Shown in pieces: positions 41,807 through 49,538 of a DNA stretch of 54,033 nucleotides; position 1 is the first letter of the stretch, and each line of letters starts with the position of its first letter. The DNA lies in assembly GCA_024638645.1 (NCBI GenBank), contig JAHEJX010000013.1:1-54033 (forward strand). The letters run 5' to 3'. The DNA comes from Actinomycetes bacterium (GTDB lineage: Bacteria > Actinomycetota > Acidimicrobiia > Spongiisociales > UBA5794). A program made the translations under genes and the position numbers. The notes below the pieces were generated by a model. The model had not been told where the DNA came from. It did no database searches and saw only the letters and a list, made by a program, of their open reading frames with translations.

Positions 41807-42381
41807 ACCTCAAGTCGCAGAAGGAGTTCGCCCGCAAGGCATTTTACGCCGGCATTGGCGCTCCCGTTGTCGCAGGCCGTATGGCCAAGGACTACGCCGA
41901 GAAGCTAGCCGCGCGCGGCAACAAGATGAGCGAATCTGCCCAGAAGCGCTTCGAAGAATATTCCAAGGAGGGCGAGAAGGTCACGAAGCAGCTTCGTGAC
42001 ACCGACATGGTCGAGGAGATCCAAAGCCGTGTCGACTTCGACAAAGTCCAGGACCGCGTCGAGAAGATGCGCGACCAGCTAGAAGGCGCGCTCGACAGCT
42101 GGCGCGAGTCATTCGCTCCGGCCGCCAAGCCGGTTGCGGTCAAGAAGGCCGAAACCAAGAAGGCTCCAGTCGCCAGGAAAGCTCCGGCATCGAAGCCGGC
42201 CGCCAAGAAGCCGGCCACGAAGGCCGCCTCCAAGCCGGCGGCGAAGAAGGCTCCAGCCAAGACCACGGCCAAGAAGACCACCCCAACCACCAGGAAGGCT
42301 CCGGCCAAGACCACCGCAGCCAAGACCACGGCAAAGAAGACCACGGCGACGGCGCGGAAGTCGACTGCAGCCAAGAAGTAG
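41803..42381 (+). CDS. HBHA-like protein with Lys/Ala/Pro-rich C-terminal tail
   Basis: This 192-residue protein has an N-terminal segment with a short hydrophobic stretch (AFYAGIGAPVVAGRM), a charged coiled-coil region (about 30-105) and a tail of about 80 residues made almost only of Lys, Ala, Pro and Thr (KKAPA- and AKTT-type repeats). This matches the architecture of mycobacterial heparin-binding hemagglutinin, a surface adhesin also linked to lipid droplets. A histone-like or phasin-like role is possible. The ATG has GGAGG close upstream and overlaps the XRE stop. The low-complexity tail makes homology calls unsafe. Confidence 0.72.
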   Translation: MNLKSQKEFARKAFYAGIGAPVVAGRMAKDYAEKLAARGNKMSESAQKRFEEYSKEGEKVTKQLRDTDMVEEIQSRVDFDKVQDRVEKMRDQLEGALDSWRESFAPAAKPVAVKKAETKKAPVARKAPASKPAAKKPATKAASKPAAKKAPAKTTAKKTTPTTRKAPAKTTAAKTTAKKTTATARKSTAAKK

Positions 42382-42418
42382 CTAAGAAGGCCCGGCTGGA
42401 AAGCCGGAGTTGATCTAC

Positions 42419-42454
42419 GAGAAGGCCCCGGACATCAAGGTCCGGGGCCTTCTC
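42419..42454 (+). terminator. Hairpin downstream of the HBHA-like gene
   Basis: A perfect 15-base stem (GAGAAGGCCCCGGAC, 6-base loop, complement) follows a smaller CCGGCT/AGCCGG hairpin at 42392-42407. There is no T-tract, so it may be a terminator of the U-less type or an mRNA 3' stabiliser. Confidence 0.65.
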
Positions 42455-42455
42455 G

Positions 42456-42539
42456 GGTATTAGGCATCAGGTATAGCGGCAGTTTGTTGATGGTACCCAA
42501 CACGTGATACCTGAGGCCGGACACCTGACCCGTGATGCC
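42456..42539. repeat. Inverted heptad-repeat element between convergent genes
   Basis: The left arm reads GGTATTA, GGCATCA, GGTATAG. The right arm reads TGATACC, TGAGGCC, GGACACC, TGACCCG, TGATGCC. The arms are complementary in consensus (GGYATCA and TGATRCC). It is the third and clearest copy of the family and lies directly after the terminator hairpin. Confidence 0.65.
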
Positions 42540-42551
42540 GTTGTCGGTCCG

Positions 42552-42956
42552 CTAGTGCGAAACCAACGGCTCGAGTTCCTTCGCGTTGTCCACCCAACGC
42601 TGCACCATTGCCTCTGTCGGAAGGCGACGGACGAGGTTCTTCTTCTTGTTGATCTCGACCATCGCCGTGAGGAGGTTTGCGGCGTTACGGCGCCGTAGCT
42701 CCTTGACGGTGTCGACACCGGAGGCTTCGAGAAGATCGGAGTACTCCTCCCCCACCCCCTTGATGCGCATCAGGTCAGCGCGGTTGACCCATTCGAGGAG
42801 TTGCCTTTCGGAGAGGCCTGTCTGTTGCGACAGCTGCTTGCGTCCTCGCTTGTTCGCTCCATTCTTCAACAAGGCTTCTGTAGTGCGCACCCGTGCCTTG
42901 CGAAGTCTCGTAGCGGACTTGTGGCCGATCCCCTCGATCGCATCGATCGACGCCAT
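42552..42956 (-). CDS. DUF4332 family helix-hairpin-helix protein
   Basis: This 134-residue protein has two helix-hairpin-helix-like segments, IEGIGHKSATRLRKARVRTTEALL (read as two parts near 8-30) and ADLMRIKGVGEEYSDLLEASGVDTVKEL near 60-87. DUF4332 proteins have this doubled layout, similar to nucleic-acid-binding HhH domains. It is basic in the first half. AAGGA lies 6-7 bases before the ATG. Its role is unknown; DNA binding is inferred from the fold. Confidence 0.82.
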   Translation of the reverse strand: MASIDAIEGIGHKSATRLRKARVRTTEALLKNGANKRGRKQLSQQTGLSERQLLEWVNRADLMRIKGVGEEYSDLLEASGVDTVKELRRRNAANLLTAMVEINKKKNLVRRLPTEAMVQRWVDNAKELEPLVSH

Positions 42957-43054
42957 GGTCGTCCTTTCAACTTCGACGTTGTGTGGCAGCCGTCCGACTG
43001 CCAGCCGGGCGGGAGAATACTCAAGCTAACGCGGCGTCTGCCAAGCGAAAGGCG

Positions 43055-43663
43055 CTAGTGAGGCATGTCGACGAGATCGTCGCTGGTCACGATCCGGCGC
43101 GGCGGTGCAAAATCGACGCGGACTTCAGACACCCACTGTGGATGAGCCTTGAGGTAATCGTCGAGGTCGAGCGCACCCTCCGCACCGAGAAAGCGCGGCC
43201 ACAGCTCGGATCCGATCAACAGCGGACCGCCTCGGACGTAGCGGTACTTCGGCGCTGCTACGAGAGTCCCCGCCTCTCGCCTGGCGACAGAAAGGGCCTC
43301 GAGAACCGCCGGTTCGAGAAGTGGGGTGTGAACCTGGACTACGAATGCCTCATCGAATTCGTTGGACTGAGCAAGGAAATCGAGACCAGCCCGCAGCGGC
43401 GCCGCCCCTTCCTCCCACTCCGGATCGATGATTACGACGACTCGGTCCATGCCGGCGACCAGAGAGCCGTCCTCTTCATCGCGGACCACTACGACCACCA
43501 TACGAAGGCTTTGCAGCCTCGCCACCAACTCTGCGAGAAGCGGGCGACCACCAACAAGCTCGCGCGCCAGCGTGTCGCGCCCGCCCGGCGACGCAGCGGT
43601 TGCGAGAACCACGGCGGCAGATGCAGCGAGCGGCTCGTGATCCTCATCGAAGAACATATCCAT
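43055..43663 (-). CDS. Divergent MobA-like nucleotidyltransferase (NTP_transf_3 fold)
   Basis: This 202-residue protein resembles the molybdenum-cofactor nucleotidyltransferase family in its layout: AAVVLATAASPGGRDTLAREL at the N-terminus, GGRPLLAELVARL, EEGAAPLRAGLDFL near 85, and FVVQVHTPLL near 107. Key residues are changed. The Lys of the usual GKPLL loop is Arg (GGRPLL), and the metal Asp of VxxxDxP is His (QVHTP). It may be inactive or use a different substrate. TAGCGT (43672-43677) lies 8 bases before the ATG and there is no ribosome site. Confidence 0.65.
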   Translation of the reverse strand: MDMFFDEDHEPLAASAAVVLATAASPGGRDTLARELVGGRPLLAELVARLQSLRMVVVVVRDEEDGSLVAGMDRVVVIIDPEWEEGAAPLRAGLDFLAQSNEFDEAFVVQVHTPLLEPAVLEALSVARREAGTLVAAPKYRYVRGGPLLIGSELWPRFLGAEGALDLDDYLKAHPQWVSEVRVDFAPPRRIVTSDDLVDMPH

Positions 43664-43685
43664 GGAGGCGAACGCTACTCGGCGC

Positions 43686-44180
43686 TCAGGCTTCCTCGCC
43701 CTTTAAAACTGAACGTCCGCGAAGGCGAGCCCACGACATGTATCCGGCCCCGGCAACCAGTATCAGAGTTGCCACGAGGTGATACCAAAGGCTCCACTCG
43801 TACTCCGAGATGGACCAGCTGTACACAAACGCGAGCGCTCCGAAGGTGAGCTGAAGCGCTCCGGTTGTCACGAAGATCGCCCGTCCTCCCGGCCTGGCCA
43901 GCACGAGGATCCCCGCGACGGCCCAAGCCAGCAGAACAGCGCCAACCCAGCGCAGCCCGCCAAGAGCATTCGCCTCGATCTTGCTGAGCCCAATGGCATC
44001 AAAGAACGACACGGGGGCGATGAGCAGTGGTAGAGAGAAGAGCAAGTTGACGAACACGTACACGACCATGGCGCTCGTGAGCACAGAGGCTGCGTCACGC
44101 TTTGGCTTGGCCGGGAGTTGGAGACTCGCTCCGACTTCGTCTGGCAGCGGTGGCAGGTCGGTGGGTGATTCAAATGTCAT
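43686..44180 (-). CDS. Four-helix membrane protein, uncharacterised
   Basis: This 164-residue protein has a Pro-rich cytosolic N-terminus (about 30 residues) and four hydrophobic segments (about 33-55, 72-95, 100-120 and 130-150). No family is recognised. It starts 6 bases after the stop of the small HTH gene, so the two are probably one operon and the HTH protein may control it. Confidence 0.72.
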   Translation of the reverse strand: MTFESPTDLPPLPDEVGASLQLPAKPKRDAASVLTSAMVVYVFVNLLFSLPLLIAPVSFFDAIGLSKIEANALGGLRWVGAVLLAWAVAGILVLARPGGRAIFVTTGALQLTFGALAFVYSWSISEYEWSLWYHLVATLILVAGAGYMSWARLRGRSVLKGEEA

Positions 44181-44186
44181 TGATAA

Positions 44187-44414
44187 TCAAACATCCAGCT
44201 GGTGGTGGGCCCTGGTTGAGGCCTCTGCGCGCTGGGCATTGATCCAGTCCTCGAAGTCCTGCCGCGCCACGCGCCATTCCCGGCCGAACTTAACAGCGGG
44301 AAGATTGCCCGAGCGCAATTGCGATGTAACGACAAACGTGGAGACGTCCATGTATTCGCAGATGTCAGCCACCGAAAGCCAATCCTTATCGATATCTACG
44401 TGGATTCGCTCCAT
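44187..44414 (-). CDS. Small excisionase/MerR-type helix-turn-helix protein
   Basis: This 75-residue protein matches the HTH_17/excisionase-like domain: WLSVADICEYMDVSTFVVTSQLRSGNLPAVKFGREWRVARQDFEDWI. It is read in pieces, with the recognition helix near 22-32 and the wing near 38-48. No integrase or phage gene is near, so it is more likely a small regulator. TAGCCT (44421-44426) ends 6 bases before the ATG, a leaderless arrangement. Confidence 0.82.
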   Translation of the reverse strand: MERIHVDIDKDWLSVADICEYMDVSTFVVTSQLRSGNLPAVKFGREWRVARQDFEDWINAQRAEASTRAHHQLDV

Positions 44415-44666
44415 TTGCTAAGGCTATGTGCAAGTGGAGATGATGGCAAGGGGCGGCGCGGAGTTTTCCCGCGTCGTCCGCCGCTTTTCTGCGCTTTGTG
44501 GCAGCTGCTTCGCACCCCTCGACCTTGGCAATTGCTGGAAGGGGGTTTCTACATTTTCGCGATCTTGCTACATTCGACAGGCCGCAAGGCGCACGACCAG
44601 AACCCAGACCACTCTTGTTCGGCCTTAGGGGGCTTTATCGGGCGGGAGGTCGGGGAAAGGTTGTTA

Positions 44667-46154
44667 ATGCGTATCGAGTCTTCGACGGTGGAGAGCCATC
44701 GTTTCGGGATATCGCGCCGTCGAGGCTACGACCCAGCCGAGGTAGACGCGGTGATGAGTCGCGTCGCAGACACACTCGCCCAGTATGAGCGAATCATCCA
44801 GCGGACCGACCGGTCGGCTCCGGACACCATCAAAGCAGTCGTAGAGGCACAGGAGAGCAAGAACAGGCTCATCTCAGACGCGAAGCACTCCGCTGTGGAC
44901 ATCGTCGACGCCGCCACAGCTGAAGCCAAGGCGATCCGCGACGAAGCGACCATCACGGCCGACCGAATCATCGGAGCCGCAGAGGACCATCTGGCCGCAG
45001 CTCAGATGGATGCGCAACGCATCAGAGAAGAGGCGGACTCCCTCATCGACCTTGCAGCATCACGAGCCAAGGAGCTTCGCGTCCACGCAGATAATGTCCT
45101 CACGTCCGCCATTGACGAGGCGGAATCCGCACTGGAAGAGTCAGCAGCGCGAACACTGGCTGAATCCGCCGAAGCAGAGAAGATGCTTCACTTCGCTCAA
45201 GCCGAGGCCAACAGGCTTTCGGCCGCGGCCGTGGTCGAGGCAGATGCCGCACGCAACGAAGCGGACGCTGAGGTCGCAGATATCCTGGCTCATGCGCGGC
45301 AGCAGGCAGAGGCGATGATCAACTCCGCCATGGCGGAAGCCCGGCTGATTCGCGAACGCGTCGAATCCGAGCTCGACGAGCTGCGCAGCAGCCGTGAGGG
45401 ACAAGCCGACGAAGTCCTTGCCAGGGCGCGCAACCAAGCGGCCGAGATCAAGGCAGACGCTGCCGCCACGGCCGAGGCGATCTCCGCGCAGGGCAGGGCG
45501 GACGCGGAAGAGGCTCTCGCATTGGCGCGGGGCCAGGCTCTGGATCGCCTCTCCAAGGCTCAAGTCGAGGCAGAGGAGGCGCTGGACCAGGCCAACCGCG
45601 AGGCGGAGGACACCATGGCGGCGGCCCGCGAGGACACCAGGCGCCTGGAGCGGCGCGTCCAGGCTCTGCGCGATGCAGTTGTCGACTTCGAGGCCCATAT
45701 CTCCAACCTGGCCGAGGTCGCAGAAGACCGAACCGGGCTGATTTCAGACATGATTGCTCAGGAGCTTCGCCACGCCGGTGACGTGCCAAACGGAGCGCCG
45801 CCGATCGGACCCAAGAAGAAGCGCAAGACCGAGCAGCTGCGGGCCGCCGCAACCGGGCCCGTCGCCCTCTATGCAGAACCAGACGGATCGGGCCAGCTTC
45901 CAGCAAGTCGGCCGGCCTCCGGCTACTCGGATCCATGGGGCGGCCGAGCCAAGGCTCCAACAAATGAATCGGAAACCCCGCTCGCATCGGAGGACTTCGT
46001 CTATGACGGCGCCATCGAAGAGCACGACGTCGAAGAGAGAGTGGAGGAAGGCGTCGACAGCGCAGAGGGATCGACGAGCACCATCTATCAAAGACGCGGC
46101 GGTGGCATAAAACGAAGGGTTGCGGCGATCCGGCAGCCCGAGCAGGACTCCTAG
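44667..46154 (+). CDS. DivIVA-domain protein with very long alanine/glutamate-rich coiled coil
   Basis: This 495-residue protein starts with a DivIVA-type membrane-targeting motif (FGISRRRGYDPAEVDAVM, about residues 13-30). About 360 residues of nearly uninterrupted coiled coil follow, rich in AEAEA-type repeats. The tail (about 390-495) is low in complexity, with basic patches KKKRK and an acidic stretch. The layout resembles polar scaffold proteins such as Streptomyces Scy and mycobacterial Wag31 relatives. I chose the ATG at 44667 with AAAGG 6 bases upstream. The 252-base upstream gap (44415-44666) holds TACATT-like boxes but no promoter I would trust. Confidence 0.82.
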   Translation: MRIESSTVESHRFGISRRRGYDPAEVDAVMSRVADTLAQYERIIQRTDRSAPDTIKAVVEAQESKNRLISDAKHSAVDIVDAATAEAKAIRDEATITADRIIGAAEDHLAAAQMDAQRIREEADSLIDLAASRAKELRVHADNVLTSAIDEAESALEESAARTLAESAEAEKMLHFAQAEANRLSAAAVVEADAARNEADAEVADILAHARQQAEAMINSAMAEARLIRERVESELDELRSSREGQADEVLARARNQAAEIKADAAATAEAISAQGRADAEEALALARGQALDRLSKAQVEAEEALDQANREAEDTMAAAREDTRRLERRVQALRDAVVDFEAHISNLAEVAEDRTGLISDMIAQELRHAGDVPNGAPPIGPKKKRKTEQLRAAATGPVALYAEPDGSGQLPASRPASGYSDPWGGRAKAPTNESETPLASEDFVYDGAIEEHDVEERVEEGVDSAEGSTSTIYQRRGGGIKRRVAAIRQPEQDS

Positions 46155-46627
46155 TCCAAGGAGCCGCCCGCAGCGAGACGCTGCAGTTCCACTTCACGAG
46201 TCGGCCGGGTGAGCACGAACCACACACCGACGAGGCCGAAGAGGACCATTCCGGCGCGCGGCCAAGGATTGCTCATGGCGAGAGTCACCGTGAGAGTGAC
46301 AGACACGACGATGGAGGCGACCGCAACCAATTTGATGTTGCGCGGAATACCAAGACCGGCCCGGTAGTCCTGGAGCTGCTGCCCGAATGCCTTGTTGGTC
46401 ATCATCCAGCGGAACATCCGCTCACTCGACATGGAGAAGAAGTATGCCGCGACCAACAGGTTGATCGTGCCCGGCAGCACCGGTAGGTAGAAGCCGGCAA
46501 TGCCGATTCCCAAAAAGATGAAGCCGAGGACAAGGTAGATCGTCCGGGCCGTGGCCGACCTCGACACTCTCAGTTGGTCGCTAACCGACGTGGCGGAAAC
46601 CACTTGTCCCCCGTTATCCGAGTTCAT
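46151..46627 (-). CDS. DUF454 (YbaN) family membrane protein
   Basis: This 158-residue inner-membrane protein has the DUF454 signature YLVLGFIFLGIGIAGFYLPVLPGT (in two parts near 31-54) followed by FSMSSERMFRWMMTNKAFG and two more helices near 95-135. The function of the family is unknown. Its stop overlaps the end of the DivIVA-like gene by 4 bases (CTAG) in the convergent sense. A small hairpin (CTCGACA-gcg-TGTCGAG, 46655-46671) lies upstream, after the second LLM gene. Confidence 0.88.
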   Translation of the reverse strand: MNSDNGGQVVSATSVSDQLRVSRSATARTIYLVLGFIFLGIGIAGFYLPVLPGTINLLVAAYFFSMSSERMFRWMMTNKAFGQQLQDYRAGLGIPRNIKLVAVASIVVSVTLTVTLAMSNPWPRAGMVLFGLVGVWFVLTRPTREVELQRLAAGGSLD

Positions 46628-46654
46628 GACTTGGGAAGCATACGATCAACCCCG

Positions 46655-46671
46655 CTCGACAGCGTGTCGAG
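46655..46671 (-). terminator. Small hairpin between the LLM gene and the DUF454 gene
   Basis: A perfect 7-base stem with a 3-base loop lies between two genes on the minus strand. It has no T-tract. It could terminate the upstream LLM transcript weakly. Confidence 0.4.
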
Positions 46672-46733
46672 AATGTGCCTTCACTCGATAGCGATACAGC
46701 CCGGCGCTACGGATAGATTCCGCGGCGCCGGCC

Positions 46734-47537
46734 TCAGTTCCAGGGCCCGGCCCTGGCCACTTCATAAAGCTCATCGACGCCGGCTGCATAGGGCGTTTTC
46801 GTCATGATCCAGGTAGCCCCGGCGTCAGCCCACGGTTGGGCATCGTCCTCGCGGGGGACATGCGTCACGATGTCGAACCCTTCTAGTGAACCCCGCTCGC
46901 GCCGCACGAAGTCCCCAGCCTCGGCGAGCGCGCCCGGACCGTCGACATCAATCAGGAAGAGGCCGTCCCATGCTGCGGCCCTTCGCATCGGTCGTTTGTA
47001 TGGCCAACGGCCGGCAACCCAAATGGGAGGGCGTGGCTGCGAGGTCGGACGAGGCAGGAATGTGACGTCGTCTATCAGGTAGTGCTCGCCCTCGTGACGA
47101 AATCGCTCGCCGGCCCACAGGCCGGCGATGATCTGAAGTGACTCGTCAAGCATGGCGGCTCGAGCCCGGTCATCCAGCTCTTCGCCAAAAGCAGAGAGTT
47201 CGCGGCCGGAGCGATCCAGGCCGAGACCTACCCCAAGCACAAATCTGCCGTTGCTCAACTGATCTATGCCCACAGACTGCCGAGCAACTATCTGCGGACG
47301 GCGCCGCGGCAACGGAGTCACCATGACCCCGAGGCTGACGGTGTCGGTCACCGCAGCCATAGCGGCCAATCCGATCCACGGATCGCCGACGTCGGTCACC
47401 GGCTCCCGATACATGATGTGATCCCAAACGAAAACGCCATCCCAGCCTGCCTCCTCGGCGAGAGTCGCAAGCTCAGCCATCGTCCCGGGATCGGCGAGCT
47501 CGCCAAACGGGGGGAAGTCGAATCCGTATTGCGCCAT
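46734..47537 (-). CDS. LLM class flavin/F420-dependent oxidoreductase
   Basis: This is a luciferase-like fold protein of 267 residues and a separate subfamily from the gene at 36887. It has GWDGVFVWDHIMYREPVTDVGDPWIGLAAMAAVTDTVSLGVMVTPLPRRRPQIVARQ (in pieces, 31-85), LSNGRFVLGVGLGLD near 95 and a C-terminal PPIWVAGRWP. The substrate is unknown. TAGAGT (47545-47550) lies 7 bases before the ATG and there is no ribosome site. Confidence 0.88.
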   Translation of the reverse strand: MAQYGFDFPPFGELADPGTMAELATLAEEAGWDGVFVWDHIMYREPVTDVGDPWIGLAAMAAVTDTVSLGVMVTPLPRRRPQIVARQSVGIDQLSNGRFVLGVGLGLDRSGRELSAFGEELDDRARAAMLDESLQIIAGLWAGERFRHEGEHYLIDDVTFLPRPTSQPRPPIWVAGRWPYKRPMRRAAAWDGLFLIDVDGPGALAEAGDFVRRERGSLEGFDIVTHVPREDDAQPWADAGATWIMTKTPYAAGVDELYEVARAGPWN

Positions 47538-47664
47538 GGCGCGGACTCTAGGAGTGACTCGGACGGCGTCGGCCCATTCGAAGCCGCGAAATCTCGGCGC
47601 GACAGACCCATTGCATCGACGCTCGCCGATTGATTAGGTGCAGTGGGGAAACGAAGGGGGAACC

Positions 47665-48003
47665 ATGAACTCATCAAACTGTGGCAACGGTGAGGAGGAC
47701 ACATTCAACTCCCATCCGGACCTGCGCGCCCTGGGACGCCGACTCCGAGTGGAGATGGACGAGACGCTGCGAGCCGAGCAATACGCCGCTCGGGTCTCGG
47801 CCCAAAGGAGAAGCACTATTCGCGATCGGCTGCTGCTCGCGGAAGACCGGGCGGAAAGTCTCATCGTCGATGCAACCGGCGGTAGGAGCGCAGAAGGCGT
47901 GGTTCTGGCTGTCGGGGCCGACCACGTCGTACTTGGCGGAGGGGGAGCCCAAAGTTGGATCGCCCTCCAGCACATCGTTGCACTCCGCCGTGTCTTCGCG
48001 TGA
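47665..48003 (+). CDS. Uncharacterised protein with C-terminal small beta-barrel-like segment
   Basis: This 112-residue protein has a polar N-terminus, a charged helix rich in Arg and Glu (about 22-65), and a C-terminal stretch of short beta strands (SAEGVVLAVGADHVVLGG, then WIALQHIVALRR). These look like the small barrels found in many actinobacterial proteins. I chose the ATG at 47665 with a run of G just upstream; the frame opens 9 codons earlier. It overlaps the next gene as GTGA, so the two are a coupled pair. Confidence 0.65.
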   Translation: MNSSNCGNGEEDTFNSHPDLRALGRRLRVEMDETLRAEQYAARVSAQRRSTIRDRLLLAEDRAESLIVDATGGRSAEGVVLAVGADHVVLGGGGAQSWIALQHIVALRRVFA

Positions 48004-48392
48004 GACCCACCCTCGTTACGGTCATCTCGCCACGAAGGTGGGAGGCAACCTTGGCCGACGCGGCGACCGAGACCGGGCTCGTCAGGCTTGTCGCAAGGTG
48101 CTCGGAACCCGGTGAGGTGCCCACGGCGGATGCCATAGCCGTCGGGACAGAGACTCCGTGGCTCAGCCGCGCTGCTATTGAACGCTGGCGGCAAGAGGGC
48201 TCAGTCGTGATCGGCCTGTTTCCGATCGGGGATCGACCGGCAGTTGAGCTGCTGTGCCGCTCCGAAGTGGACCAGCTGTTCACCCAGGCCGTAGAGCCCC
48301 TTGTGGTGCTACGGGCCATCAGGGACCTGACCGAAGACCGACGATTGGCCCGCTCCGTCGGACCGCACGATCAGGGTGAAGATCACAGCTGA
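48000..48392 (+). CDS. Uncharacterised protein resembling the receiver-like N-domain of CpaE/Ssd proteins
   Basis: This 130-residue protein starts PTLVTVISPRRWEATLADAA and has alternating beta strands and helices with AIAVGTETPWLS and GSVVIGLFPIGDRPAVELL. This is the pattern of the degenerate receiver domain at the start of CpaE/TadZ and septum-site-determining Ssd ATPases. No ATPase domain follows; the frame stops at 48392 and the next gene is unrelated. It may be a stand-alone domain or a remnant. No other pilus gene is present. Confidence 0.55.
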   Translation: MRPTLVTVISPRRWEATLADAATETGLVRLVARCSEPGEVPTADAIAVGTETPWLSRAAIERWRQEGSVVIGLFPIGDRPAVELLCRSEVDQLFTQAVEPLVVLRAIRDLTEDRRLARSVGPHDQGEDHS

Positions 48393-48442
48393 CGTCGAGA
48401 AATCTGCTGCCGGCACAACGACCACGGCTCTACGCTCGAAGC

Positions 48443-49477
48443 ATGCCTAGAACGATCGATGAGACGCGCAGCCGGGTCCACACTTGGGAAGAGACGATCC
48501 GCGCCGACTCGAGGATGTACGCCAGGCTGGCACGCCACGTCGCGGTGCGAGACGACGTTCTCGACCTCATCCGAGTGGTTCCACCCGGCCAGCTGGAGAT
48601 GAACATGCTGCTGGCCGCGGTTCAGTATCTACTCATCGCCGATCCGGAGCAGGCGCTCGCCGATTGGTACCCGTCCCTGGGCGGCAATCGCCAAGATGAT
48701 CCGCTGGAAGACGCATTCGACGCGTTTGTCACGGACAATCGCGAGGCCATCCACGAGCTCATCACGACAAAACGAGTGCAGACCAACGAAGTTGCCCGTT
48801 GCGTTTTCCTGCTGCCTGCATACAACCTCGTCCAGGAGATGGCAGGCCGCCCGCTTGCTTTGGCGGAGATAGGGACGAGTGCGGGACTCAACCAAAACGT
48901 CGACCGCTACGGCTACACCTATCGAGCGACAGGTGAGACGAAGAGCCTTGCCGAGGATGCGACCGTCCAGCTCGAGACGAACTGCGGAGATGAGATTCCG
49001 CGCCATGCCCGCCGCGTCCCCGACATCGCGTGGCGGACCGGCATTGATATTCACCCGATCGACGTCGCGAACGAAGATGAGGCGCGCTGGCTCCAAGCAC
49101 TCGTATGGCCCGATCAGGTGGAACGCCATGCTCGATTGGCGGCGGCCATCGAGGTTGCCCGCGTTCATCCACCCATAGTCAAGGAAGGCGACGCCTTCGA
49201 AGCAGCGTCCAGAATCGTCGCAGAAGCGCCCAGCGATAACGCGCTCGTCATCCAGCACTCGTTCGTTCTCAACCAGTTCAGCAAAGAAGATCGGGAGCGC
49301 TTCTATCACATGCTCGATGACCTGGCCGGAGCCCGAACCATCTATCGGGTTGGAGCCGAGTGGTTGACGAAGCTCCGGTCGACGGTGCTGTCCGTTTCCC
49401 GCCATGGGGCCGACCGGGAAACGGTCGAGCTCGGTGGGGTTCACCACCATGGCGCCTGGATACGCCTCGCCGGATGA
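48443..49477 (+). CDS. DUF2332 family protein
   Basis: This 344-residue protein is of the DUF2332 type, common in Actinobacteria and of unknown function. It has PLALAEIGTSAGLNQNVDRYGY near residue 138, where the Glu and the GTSAGL loop look like an S-adenosylmethionine-type binding site. Then come GIDIHPIDVANEDEARWLQALVWPDQ near 200, a late IQHSFVLNQF and the C-terminal HHHGAW. The methyltransferase-like reading is inference. TACGCT (48431-48436) ends 6 bases before the ATG, a leaderless arrangement. A shared hairpin terminator follows. Confidence 0.88.
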   Translation: MPRTIDETRSRVHTWEETIRADSRMYARLARHVAVRDDVLDLIRVVPPGQLEMNMLLAAVQYLLIADPEQALADWYPSLGGNRQDDPLEDAFDAFVTDNREAIHELITTKRVQTNEVARCVFLLPAYNLVQEMAGRPLALAEIGTSAGLNQNVDRYGYTYRATGETKSLAEDATVQLETNCGDEIPRHARRVPDIAWRTGIDIHPIDVANEDEARWLQALVWPDQVERHARLAAAIEVARVHPPIVKEGDAFEAASRIVAEAPSDNALVIQHSFVLNQFSKEDRERFYHMLDDLAGARTIYRVGAEWLTKLRSTVLSVSRHGADRETVELGGVHHHGAWIRLAG

Positions 49478-49480
49478 AAA

Positions 49481-49513
49481 CGAGGGAGGGGCCCTTAACG
49501 GACCCCTCCCTCG
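49481..49513. terminator. Bidirectional terminator between DUF2332 and fasciclin genes
   Basis: A perfect 11-base stem, CGAGGGAGGGG and CCCCTCCCTCG, has further pairing inside an 11-base interior. On the minus strand it is followed at once by TTTT, so it clearly serves the fasciclin gene. It follows the DUF2332 stop by 3 bases and may serve that gene too. Confidence 0.8.
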
Positions 49514-49538
49514 AGATTGTTGCGAATTGCTGTTTTGC

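Noticed and set aside
42119-42381. Lys/Ala/Pro repeats at the end of the HBHA-like gene as a separate repeat element
   Set aside because: The repetition is at the protein level within one intact frame and is typical of HBHA-like and histone-like tails.
44187-44414. Excisionase-like gene as a sign of an integrated element
   Set aside because: No integrase, attachment-site repeat, tRNA or change in composition around it; such small HTH genes are common as ordinary regulators.
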